A model generated the notes under the pieces. It made no database searches, was not told the origin of the DNA, and saw nothing but the letters and a program-made list of their open reading frames with translations. A stretch of DNA of 8,679 bases from Actinomycetota bacterium (GTDB taxonomy: Bacteria > Desulfobacterota > Deferrimicrobia > Deferrimicrobiales > Deferrimicrobiaceae): NCBI GenBank assembly GCA_016844415.1, contig JAENIX010000024.1:1-8679 (forward strand), in the 5' to 3' direction. The position numbers were made by a program, and so were the translations under genes. Positions 1 through 5,873 of the stretch are shown piece by piece (within the stretch, counting starts at the first letter, position 1; the number at the start of each line of letters is the position of its first letter).

Positions 1-237
1 CCAGTCTTCCGGTTCGACGGCGAAGCCGGAGCCTACCTCCGCCGCCTCCTGGCCCTCGGCCCCTATGTAAAAACCGATTCTCCCGGACCGCTGCAGGTGA
101 ATCGCCTTCTCGTCCAGGGCTCGCAGAAAAACCATCTTCCGGTAGAGAAAAAGGAGTTTATCCGGCCCGAGCCCTGGGTCCAACCCCGGGTCCAACGAAC
201 CGTCGTCACGGAGCGCCGTCAAAACGGGAAATTCCAT
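1..237 (-). CDS. pdhA: 2-oxoacid dehydrogenase E1 component, alpha subunit (N-terminal part, cut by window edge)
   Basis: Only the first 79 codons are present; the frame stays open to base 1. The fragment contains LYRKMVFLRALDEKA at about residues 31-45 and GRIGFYIGAEGQEAAEVGS at 52-70. This is the typical N-terminal pattern of thiamine-pyrophosphate-dependent E1 alpha subunits, which decarboxylate pyruvate or branched-chain 2-oxoacids and pass the acyl group to the lipoyl E2 in the cytosolic complex. Family members are about 320-370 residues, so roughly three quarters lies off the left edge, and the TPP-binding motif is not visible. I chose ATG at 237 because GGAGG lies five bases upstream. 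An in-frame ATG at 288 has its nearest SD-like GGAG about 15 bases away, which is too far. The gene lies 63 bases downstream of the small 50-residue gene on the same strand. Family assignment is firm; pyruvate versus branched-chain substrate cannot be decided here, so the symbol is provisional. Confidence 0.85.
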   Translation of the reverse strand, partial: MEFPVLTALRDDGSLDPGLDPGLGPDKLLFLYRKMVFLRALDEKAIHLQRSGRIGFYIGAEGQEAAEVGSGFAVEPEDW

Positions 238-275
238 GCCTTCCTCCGTTCCCGAACGTTCACGCCTTATCCCAT

Positions 276-291
276 CCGATGATTTCATCGG
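276..291. other. Short perfect inverted repeat ahead of the E1 alpha gene
   Basis: CCGATGA-TT-TCATCGG forms a perfect 7-bp inverted repeat, or a 6-bp stem with a four-base loop. It lies in the 63-base gap between the small basic gene (stop at 301-303) and the E1 alpha start at 237. No T-run follows it on the minus strand, so it is not a standard intrinsic terminator. It could be a weak RNA hairpin, a regulator half-site pair, or chance. Confidence 0.25.
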
Positions 292-300
292 TGCGGGGAT

Positions 301-453
301 TCACTCCTCTTCCGCCACGGCAACCTTTTTCCGGCACGCCGTCCTTCCCGCCGTCTTCTTCGGGTCCGGGATCACCTTGGTCGGCTTCGGCATCACTCCC
401 CGCTCCTTGATCTTGGGCAGAGGGATGACGAACGTTTTCTTCTTCCGTGCCAT
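301..453 (-). CDS. Small lysine/arginine-rich protein, 50 residues, unrecognised
   Basis: The reading frame runs from ATG at 453 to TGA at 301-303. It begins MARKKKTFVIPLPKIKERG, has a central MPKPTKVIPDPKK and ends in AEEE. Fifteen of 50 residues are Lys or Arg and five are acidic. There is no membrane segment or signal peptide. Reasons to think it is real: about 84% of its codons end in G or C, matching the genome's bias; it starts only six bases after the stop of the CoA-enzyme gene; and that gene's end carries an SD-like GGGGAAGGTGA at suitable distance. A competing 67-codon frame on the same strand (260-463) has much poorer third-position composition. I do not recognise the family. The basic, proline-spaced sequence could bind RNA, DNA or an acidic protein surface, but no function can be assigned. 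Position suggests co-transcription with the CoA enzyme and E1 alpha. Confidence 0.65.
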   Translation of the reverse strand: MARKKKTFVIPLPKIKERGVMPKPTKVIPDPKKTAGRTACRKKVAVAEEE

Positions 454-459
454 GCTGCG

Positions 460-1641
460 TCACCTTCCCCTGATCACGCCTTTCGACCGGAGATCCCCTA
501 TCTGGGATGCGGTGTACCCGATTTCCGACAGGATCGCCTCGTCGTGCTCCCCCAGGCGCGGCGCCCTGCCTGGTATTGTATCCTCATCGCCTACGACCTT
601 GACGGGAAGACCCAGCTGCCGCTCCTTTCCTCCGAGAGGAGACTCAACCTCGATCACCATCCGGCGGGCCAGCGCGTTGGGGTGCGAAAGCGCCTCGGGA
701 AGAGACAGGACCGGCGAGAGGCAGACGTCATGCTCCCGAAAAAATGCCACCCACTCGTCCCTGCCCTTCGCGGCAAAGACATGCCTAAGCTCCGAGCGCA
801 CCCGTTCCGCTTCCTCCCCCTCGGCGTACTGAAGGCCGGAAAGATCCTCTCTGCCCAGGGCCTTGACCATCCTCTCCCAGAACCAGGCCTCCAGCGGGCC
901 GATGCTCACGTAATTGCCGTCGGCGCACCGGTACGTCTCGTAGCAGGGTAACCTGCCGGTCAGGATCATATCGCCGCGTTCAGGGGGATTCCCGTCCGCG
1001 AAGAAGGCGGACGCGTGGATCGAAAGCATTGCAATCGCACCGTCGGTCATCGACAGGTCGAGCCATCTCCCTTTTCCTGAAGACTTCCTGGCGTGCAGGG
1101 CCATCAGGATTCCGGAGAGCGCCATCAAGGCTCCTCCGAAGAGATCTCCTATCTGGACGGGAGGGAGGACGGGAGGGGAACCTTTCCGGCCGCTAAGACC
1201 CAGAATGCCGGCGTAGGACACGTAATTGATATCGTGCCCGGCGACGTTGCGCATCGGGCCGGTCTGCCCGTAGCCGGAGATCGAGCAGTAAACCAGGCGG
1301 GGATTGATCGCCGAGAGGGTCGCGTAGTCCACGCCGAGCCGCGCGGTTACCCCGGGCCTGAACCCTTCCAGGACGACGTCTGCAGATGCGGCCAGTTTCC
1401 GGAAAACCTCCTTCCCCTCTTCCGTCTTGAGGTTGAGCGTGAGGCTTTTCTTCCCGCGGTTCAGGTACCGGTCGGCCGGAGAGAGTCCCGGCTCTTCGCC
1501 TGCGAATGGATTGCGGACCCGCGGATCGGGCTCGTCGACCTTGATCACGTCCGCGCCATGATCGGCCATCATCAGCGTGCAGAAGGGCCCCGGCAGCTGC
1601 AGCGAAAGGTCAAGCACCCGGATCCCGGCGAGCATGGACAT
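460..1641 (-). CDS. CaiB/BaiF family (class III CoA-transferase fold), alpha-methylacyl-CoA racemase-like
   Basis: The protein is 393 residues, normal for the family, and cytosolic. It opens with LAGIRVLDLSLQLPGPFCTLMMADHGADVIKVD (residues 4-36 region), the family's N-terminal CoA-binding fold, then NRGKKSLTLNLKT at 61-73 and LEGFRPG at 91-97. AGHDINY at 134-140 and IGDLFGGAL at 164-172 supply His136, Asp137 and Asp166, matching the arrangement of alpha-methylacyl-CoA racemases, and CYETYRCADGNY follows as in that branch. It therefore probably epimerises 2-methylacyl-CoA esters, although CoA transfer between carboxylic acids is also possible because one Asp serves as nucleophile in transferases. 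Start choice: the frame is open upstream to 1770, but ATG at 1641 (or 1635, with AGGA six bases ahead) gives family length and avoids overlap with divergent lpxH. The next gene begins six bases after the stop. Family sure, reaction less so. Confidence 0.88.
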   Translation of the reverse strand: MSMLAGIRVLDLSLQLPGPFCTLMMADHGADVIKVDEPDPRVRNPFAGEEPGLSPADRYLNRGKKSLTLNLKTEEGKEVFRKLAASADVVLEGFRPGVTARLGVDYATLSAINPRLVYCSISGYGQTGPMRNVAGHDINYVSYAGILGLSGRKGSPPVLPPVQIGDLFGGALMALSGILMALHARKSSGKGRWLDLSMTDGAIAMLSIHASAFFADGNPPERGDMILTGRLPCYETYRCADGNYVSIGPLEAWFWERMVKALGREDLSGLQYAEGEEAERVRSELRHVFAAKGRDEWVAFFREHDVCLSPVLSLPEALSHPNALARRMVIEVESPLGGKERQLGLPVKVVGDEDTIPGRAPRLGEHDEAILSEIGYTASQIGDLRSKGVIRGR

Positions 1642-1692
1642 TCCTAGTGCACCCTCCCTCCGGAAGAATCTTGTGCTATCGTATTCGGCGAT
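1642..1692. promoter_or_regulatory. Divergent intergenic region between the CoA enzyme and lpxH
   Basis: These 51 bases separate two divergent start codons, so any leader and the promoters of both genes must lie here or overlap the coding ends. On the minus strand GGAGGGAGGG serves as a probable SD for the CoA enzyme. On the plus strand I see no SD before the lpxH ATG and no convincing -35/-10 pair. The promoter role is inferred from layout only. Confidence 0.35.
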
Positions 1693-2463
1693 ATGGAAAA
1701 AGAAGTTTCGATCTCCGCGGACCGGGCGGTGTTTCTGTCCGACGCCCACCTGAACCAGGACGACATGCACTCCCGGAACTTCGTCGCGCTCGCGGAGAAA
1801 GCCGCGGACGAGAACGCCGCCGTCTTCCTGCTGGGCGACATCTTCGACCTGTGGTTCGGACGCTCCGGCCTCACCTTCGGTTTCCAGAAACCGGTCATCT
1901 CGCGCCTGCAGGAGCTCCGCCGCAGAGGCCTTCGTCTATATTACGTGGAGGGAAACAGGGATTTCTATCTCAAAAAACACCACGAGGGGGTAACGTTCGA
2001 CGCCGTGGCGGAGGTGGAGATGCTGGCGGCCGTAGGGGGCCGTAAAATATACCTTTCCCACGGCGATACGGTCAACCGGGCCGACATCCCCTACAGGTTC
2101 TGGAAAGCCATCTCGAAGAACCGCTTCTCCTTCGGCGCCGTTTCCGTCATCCCCCCGGCTGTCTTCCTACCCTTCGCCGACTGGATGGAGAGGAATCTGA
2201 AGCGGACGAACCACAGATACAGGGGTTCCTTCCCCGAGCGGGACTGCCTCGAGTTCGCCATGCGGCGTTTCGCGGACGGAATGGACCTCGTGATCCTGGG
2301 GCATTTCCACACGGAACGGCTGCAGCGGTTCGAGGAGGCGGGGCAGGGTAAGGCGCTCGCAGTGCTGCCGTCGTGGCGGGAGGAATGGCGCTATTTCTTC
2401 CTGACGGCGGAGGGAAAATCCGGCTTCCGTTCATACCGCCCCGATGAACCCCTCCTGCCTTAG
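1693..2463 (+). CDS. lpxH: UDP-2,3-diacylglucosamine hydrolase (LpxH-type metallophosphoesterase)
   Basis: The 256-residue protein shows the calcineurin-like metallophosphoesterase motifs in order: FLSDAHL (Asp17, His19), LLGDIFDLWFG (Asp49, Asp52), VEGNRDFYL (Asn88, Arg89), LSHGDTVNRAD (His123) and ILGHFHTE (His204, His206). Their spacing closely follows E. coli LpxH (about 240 residues), and GNRDF plus the aromatic patch after GDxF are LpxH hallmarks. The enzyme splits UDP-2,3-diacylglucosamine to lipid X and UMP in lipid A synthesis, acting as a peripheral protein on the inner face of the cytoplasmic membrane, with Mn2+ in known members. No other lipid A gene is nearby. No clear SD precedes ATG at 1693, so it may be leaderless or weakly initiated. 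The last sense codon and the TAG stop form the outer edge of a large palindrome (2458-2543). An LpxH-like phosphoesterase with another substrate is possible but less likely. Confidence 0.82.
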   Translation: MEKEVSISADRAVFLSDAHLNQDDMHSRNFVALAEKAADENAAVFLLGDIFDLWFGRSGLTFGFQKPVISRLQELRRRGLRLYYVEGNRDFYLKKHHEGVTFDAVAEVEMLAAVGGRKIYLSHGDTVNRADIPYRFWKAISKNRFSFGAVSVIPPAVFLPFADWMERNLKRTNHRYRGSFPERDCLEFAMRRFADGMDLVILGHFHTERLQRFEEAGQGKALAVLPSWREEWRYFFLTAEGKSGFRSYRPDEPLLP

Positions 2464-2555
2464 AACCGGGACGTTCCTTAGAAGTCAGCAAGTGGACTGT
2501 CCCGGTTTGAAGTCAAGTTCTTAGGAACGTCCCGGTTCTAAGGGACAGTTCTGAA
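2458..2555. repeat. REP-like compound palindrome between convergent genes; possible bidirectional terminator
   Basis: Bases 2458-2478 and 2523-2543 are perfect 21-bp inverted repeats with core GAACCGGGACGTTC, around a 44-base spacer. Pairing continues inward by four more base pairs (2480-2483 with 2518-2521) after one mismatch. The spacer holds a related unit, GGACTGTCCCGGTTTGAAGT (2494-2513), and after the right arm comes another fragment, GGGACAGTTCTGAAGT (2542-2557). GAAGT recurs at 2481, 2509 and 2553. This multi-unit palindromic build resembles REP/BIME elements mobilised by RAYT (IS200-like) transposases, which are common in this GC range; no transposase is in the window. It lies exactly between the lpxH end and the end of the minus-strand cluster (2559), where a strong hairpin could stop transcription from both sides. 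There is no long T-run. Confidence 0.75.
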
Positions 2556-2558
2556 GTA

Positions 2559-3002
2559 TCACTTACCGGCGATCGTTTTTCCCATCAGGACCGCAAACAG
2601 GATTCCTGCAACCGCCTCGATAAAACCGAAAAGGACGGATATCCGGTCCAGCCCAAGCCCGACCGGCATGACCGCGCCGACAAGCATGCCGGCCAGCCCG
2701 ATGACGGCCAGCCAGAACTGCGCCTCCGCCAGGCCGATGTTCGCGACCCGCGGAAGACCGAAGAACATGGTCGGCAGCAGCTTGAAACCGATTCCGTATA
2801 TCAGGAAAAGGACGAACCCGACGAGCAGCAGGTGGGTGTGAACGAAAAGGAAGTTGTCGTTGCCGAATGCCAGCATGGCGACGCCCAGGAGCAGTCCGAG
2901 GGAGAGGCAGAAGAAAGACACCCTGATGTACCGCCTGCAGAGCCGGTGCAGCCGGTCCTGCGTGGCCCGGTCCTGAACGGAGGGGTCGATCACGCCTTCC
3001 AT
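2559..3002 (-). CDS. Small four-helix membrane protein resembling part of haem-copper oxidase subunit I (CcoN/NorB-like)
   Basis: The protein has 147 residues with about four hydrophobic helices at 27-47, 52-76, 96-116 and 121-141, and a short charged N-terminus probably in the cytoplasm. The stretch FLFVHTHLLLVGFVLFLIYG (51-70) followed by IGFKLLPTMFFG (71-82) looks like the HxH...G...YGxxxxLLP helix pair of cytochrome cbb3 / nitric oxide reductase large subunits. His55 and His57 are the obvious haem-ligand candidates. It is far too short for a full subunit I (12 or more helices), so it is a stand-alone relative rather than an oxidase, possibly a haem-binding or redox membrane protein. It starts 15 bases after the RNase E/G stop. 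CAGGGGGG abuts the ATG; GTG three codons in, preceded by GGAAGG, is an alternative start. It is the last gene of the cluster before the palindrome. Membrane nature sure; family link moderate; function unknown. Confidence 0.75.
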   Translation of the reverse strand: MEGVIDPSVQDRATQDRLHRLCRRYIRVSFFCLSLGLLLGVAMLAFGNDNFLFVHTHLLLVGFVLFLIYGIGFKLLPTMFFGLPRVANIGLAEAQFWLAVIGLAGMLVGAVMPVGLGLDRISVLFGFIEAVAGILFAVLMGKTIAGK

Positions 3003-3017
3003 CCCCCCTGGGTCATA

Positions 3018-5204
3018 TCAAGTCGTTCCTTCTCCGACGGAAAACGACCCGTTGGCAAGCGTTGGGTCCGCGGCGAAGACGATGCGCCCTCCGCACATCC
3101 TCTCCAGGACGCTCACATCCTCGCGCTTCTGGTTGAGCAGCGCCTCGAGGAGCAGGGGGGAAACACGCACTGCCACTTCATTCACCTGCTCCCGCGACAG
3201 CTCGCTCTGGACCTTGCGCAGCAGGCGGACGATCATGGAGTCCATCGTGGGAAGGGCCCCCGTTCCCCCGCAGGTGTCGCACCCTTTAAGCGTCACGTCG
3301 TAGAAGGATATTCCCATCCGCTGGCGGCTTATCCCCACCAGGCCGAACTTTCCCATTGCGGATATGTCGCTCTTGGCTTTGTCCCGCTTCAGCGCGTCCT
3401 TGAGGATCTTCTCCACGTCCTTTATGTGGCTCCGGTTCTCCATGTCAATGAAATCGACGACTATCAGGCCCCCCATGTCCCGGATGCGGAGCTGGCGAGC
3501 CGTTTCGACGGCCGCCTCCTTGTTCGTCCGGAAGGCGGTGTCTTCGATGTCGCGGTCCTTCGCGGATCGTCCGGAGTTGACGTCGATCGACCACAGCGCC
3601 TCGGTGCGGTCTATCACTATGTGCCCGCCGGACGGCAGGGGAACCTTCCGTGCGCACGCACGCTCCAGCTGTTCCTCGATATTGAACCTGAAGAACAGGG
3701 GGCGCTTCTGGCGGATGACCTTGAGCTTCTGCTTCTGCTGCGGGTAGTAGACGTCGAAGAACGCCTGCGCCTTCCTGTACGAGTCCTCCGAGTTCATCAG
3801 AACTTCCGCGACGTCCGGAGAGTAGTTGTCCCGAAGCGTGCGGACGACTATGTCCTGCTCCTCGTACAGCAGCGAGGGCGCCTTCTGGGTGCGAGCCCCG
3901 GCGACCGTCCGGTCCCACAGCTTGAGCAGGTTTTCCAGGTCGGCCTTCAGGTCCTTGATGGGCTGGCCCGCGCCCACCGTCCGCACGATGAACCCCAGGT
4001 GCTCGGGATAATCCAGCTTCTCCATCTGCTTGCGGATCCGCTCCCGCTCCTTCTCGCCGGTGATCTTCTTCGAGATACCGTAGCGCTTCATTCCAAGCAT
4101 CATGACGAGGTACCGCCCCGCGATGCTGATGTACGACGTGAGCGCGGCGCCCTTGATGGATGACTCCTCCTTGGTCACCTGGACGAGTATCTCCGTCCCG
4201 GGCCGCAGGTGGGGCCGTTTGTCCCCCTCGTTCCAGGTCCCCAGGTTCTCCATGAGCGCCCCGCCGCAGTATTCGTTCAACGGGAGGAATCCATGCCTTC
4301 CCCCGCCGAACTCGACGAAGGCCGCCTCGATCGCCTGGGCCACGTTGACCACCTTGCCCTTGTATATGTTCCCCTTGAATGCCTTCCGTCTCTGGTTCTC
4401 CACCTCGAAGTAGTCCAGGATGCCTTCGCTGACGAAGGCCACGCGGATCTCCTCGCGGTGCATGCCGTCGATCAGCATGACCTTCCTCGGCCCCTTGCCC
4501 GGCTCCGGAGCGGTCTCCTCCCCTTCCTCCTCATCGGCCCCGGCTGTCTCCATCGGTTCGAGAACGAGGGTGTGCTCCTCGGGAGAAGTCCCCTCGGCTC
4601 CGCCGCTGAACTCATCACCGGGGGCGGGAGCCGCGGGAACGGTCTCTCCAGCCGTGGACGGCTGCGACCCCTTGCCCTTGCGTCGTCCCCTCCTCCGCCC
4701 GCGGCGTCGCCCCTTCTTTCCTTCTCCCGCCGATTCGCCCTGCTGCGCTTCCGTGTCGGGCGTATGGGCCTGGGCGTCTTCCTGCGGGCTTTCCGTCTCG
4801 GCGGCGGTCCCTTCCACCGCTGGCGCGACTCCACCTTCCATGGATACGGCGTCAGGCGTCGAATCGGCCTGCGCCTGATGGCCCCCTTTCCCCCTGCGTC
4901 GCCTCGGCCGGCGTCGACGGCTCTTCTCCGCCACGTCTCCCGTGACTTTCCTCTCGACTTCAAGGATCTCCGGCGGCGGTTGGCCTTCCTGGTCTCCACC
5001 CGGAGCGCTATCCTCCGTCCCTGACGGTGGAGAAACCGCCTCGGCGACCGCCTCTCCCGGAGGCTCCCCCTCTCCTGAATGCTCCCCCTCCCCCGCGGGC
5101 AACGCAGCCTGCGGGTCCGCCGGCGGAACGGTTCCGTCCGCCCCTGCCCCTTTACGCCGGGGGCGCCGTCTCCAGTACCTGCGCTTCCCCTTTTCCTCCG
5201 TCAT
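3018..5204 (-). CDS. rng: Ribonuclease E/G with long arginine-patterned N-terminal extension
   Basis: The protein has 728 residues. The core from about 241 to the end (488 residues, almost exactly RNase G size) starts KVMLIDGMHREE, then an S1 RNA-binding domain at about 276-360 containing NIYKGKVVNV and AAFVEFGGGRHGFLPL. The DNase I-like catalytic part carries SIDVNSG (Asp541) and VDFIDMENR (Asp584), the two metal-binding acids, and the zinc link CDTCGGTG (Cys642, Cys645) used for dimerisation. It cuts single-stranded, 5'-monophosphorylated RNA in rRNA/tRNA maturation and mRNA decay. Residues 1-240 are Pro/Gly/Glu/Ala-rich and predicted disordered, with three Arg clusters: about 7-18, 96-107 and 163-178. 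The start at ATG 5204 has a strong GGGAGG SD and lies 12 bases after the HAD gene. No C-terminal scaffold is present, unlike E. coli RNase E. Rng and Rne cannot be separated with certainty; the symbol follows core length. Confidence 0.95.
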   Translation of the reverse strand: MTEEKGKRRYWRRRPRRKGAGADGTVPPADPQAALPAGEGEHSGEGEPPGEAVAEAVSPPSGTEDSAPGGDQEGQPPPEILEVERKVTGDVAEKSRRRRPRRRRGKGGHQAQADSTPDAVSMEGGVAPAVEGTAAETESPQEDAQAHTPDTEAQQGESAGEGKKGRRRGRRRGRRKGKGSQPSTAGETVPAAPAPGDEFSGGAEGTSPEEHTLVLEPMETAGADEEEGEETAPEPGKGPRKVMLIDGMHREEIRVAFVSEGILDYFEVENQRRKAFKGNIYKGKVVNVAQAIEAAFVEFGGGRHGFLPLNEYCGGALMENLGTWNEGDKRPHLRPGTEILVQVTKEESSIKGAALTSYISIAGRYLVMMLGMKRYGISKKITGEKERERIRKQMEKLDYPEHLGFIVRTVGAGQPIKDLKADLENLLKLWDRTVAGARTQKAPSLLYEEQDIVVRTLRDNYSPDVAEVLMNSEDSYRKAQAFFDVYYPQQKQKLKVIRQKRPLFFRFNIEEQLERACARKVPLPSGGHIVIDRTEALWSIDVNSGRSAKDRDIEDTAFRTNKEAAVETARQLRIRDMGGLIVVDFIDMENRSHIKDVEKILKDALKRDKAKSDISAMGKFGLVGISRQRMGISFYDVTLKGCDTCGGTGALPTMDSMIVRLLRKVQSELSREQVNEVAVRVSPLLLEALLNQKREDVSVLERMCGGRIVFAADPTLANGSFSVGEGTT
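4476..4488 (-). promoter_or_regulatory. Possible internal ribosome binding site and ATG at the RNase core
   Basis: On the minus strand GAGGAAGG lies two bases before ATG at 4478, which is Met243 of the RNase. Initiation there would yield a 486-residue protein equal to a plain RNase G without the extension. The same bases encode Arg-Lys, so the SD match may be chance. Confidence 0.3.
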
Positions 5205-5216
5205 CGGTTTCCTCCC

Positions 5217-5873
5217 TTAAAAATTTGGCTCCAGGAATCTGTGTAGGACTCCCGGAAGATCGCAAACGTCGCTCACCACGGCATGGGCGGGGGAAGACTC
5301 TTCCCGGCCTCCCACCCAGACAGTGAACATGCCGAGTTCCCTAGCCGGAAGCAGGTTCTCGCGGATGTCCTCGCAGAAGAGGGACGCTGAAGGCGTGGCT
5401 CCCGTAACCCGCAGCAGCTTGGCGTACGGATAGGGCGACGGCTTTGCGATGTATTCCATGAACTCGATCCCGTAGATCCCTTCCATCAGGTCCGAAACGC
5501 CCAGAGCCTCCAGGACTCGCCGGGCGTACGATTCAGAGCCGTTGGTGAACACCACGCGTCTTCCGGGAAGCCCGGAGAGCATCCGGCGCAGTTCCGGCCT
5601 CGGCGGAACTATCTCCGGAATCGGGACGTCGTGCACGAACTCCAGGTATTCCCCCGGCGAAACACCGTGGTGATGCATAAGGCCCCGCAGAGTCGTGCCG
5701 AACTCGCTGAGGAAGCTTTTCCGCACGTGCCGCGCGGTATCGTGGTCCACACCCAGCTTCTCCCGGACGTAACGCTCGATCCGGGCGTCCACGATGCGCC
5801 AGAGGGTCACCTCCGGCGGGTAGAGCGTGTTGTCCAGGTCGAAGATGAACAGCGGTTCCGCCGTCAACGTCAC
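5217..5873 (-). CDS. HAD-superfamily hydrolase, pyrimidine 5'-nucleotidase-like
   Basis: The predicted 218-residue cytosolic phosphatase has all four HAD motifs. Motif I is FIFDLDNTLYP with nucleophile Asp12 and acid/base Asp14. Motif II is VVFTNGSE (Thr110). Motif III is the lysine in AKPSPYPY (Lys144). Motif IV is FCEDIRENL (Glu168, Asp169). A helical cap of about 75 residues sits between motifs I and II, as in the SDT1/YjjG-like nucleotidases, whose FDLDNTLYP...IYGIE pattern it resembles. It would remove phosphate from a nucleotide or other small substrate with Mg2+. The frame is open to ATG 5933, but I prefer GTG at 5873: it overlaps the TldE stop as GTGA, has GGGAGGGG just ahead and places motif I at the usual distance from the start. 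TTG at 5867 is a further option. Downstream, the RNase gene starts after 12 bases. Superfamily certain; substrate uncertain. Confidence 0.85.
   Translation of the reverse strand: MTLTAEPLFIFDLDNTLYPPEVTLWRIVDARIERYVREKLGVDHDTARHVRKSFLSEFGTTLRGLMHHHGVSPGEYLEFVHDVPIPEIVPPRPELRRMLSGLPGRRVVFTNGSESYARRVLEALGVSDLMEGIYGIEFMEYIAKPSPYPYAKLLRVTGATPSASLFCEDIRENLLPARELGMFTVWVGGREESSPAHAVVSDVCDLPGVLHRFLEPNF

Noticed and set aside
260..463. 67-codon minus-strand frame overlapping the small basic gene
   Set aside because: Its third-position GC is lower than that of the 50-codon frame, it overlaps the CoA-enzyme stop, and its composition is frame-shift-like.
1642..1770. Upstream extension of the CoA-enzyme frame to 1770
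   Set aside because: It would overlap divergent lpxH by about 80 bases and add residues absent from the family before the conserved LAGIRVLDLS start.
2832..4163. 443-codon open frame on the plus strand, antisense to the RNase E/G gene
   Set aside because: It is the reverse-frame shadow of a gene with clear RNase E/G motifs. Its own sequence is low-complexity His/Leu/Val/Arg with no domain, and high GC makes such antisense frames common.
4671..4919. Arg-cluster coding stretches as a DNA tandem repeat
   Set aside because: The repeats are at amino-acid level (RRR/RRG runs with mixed codons) and do not form a regular nucleotide unit.
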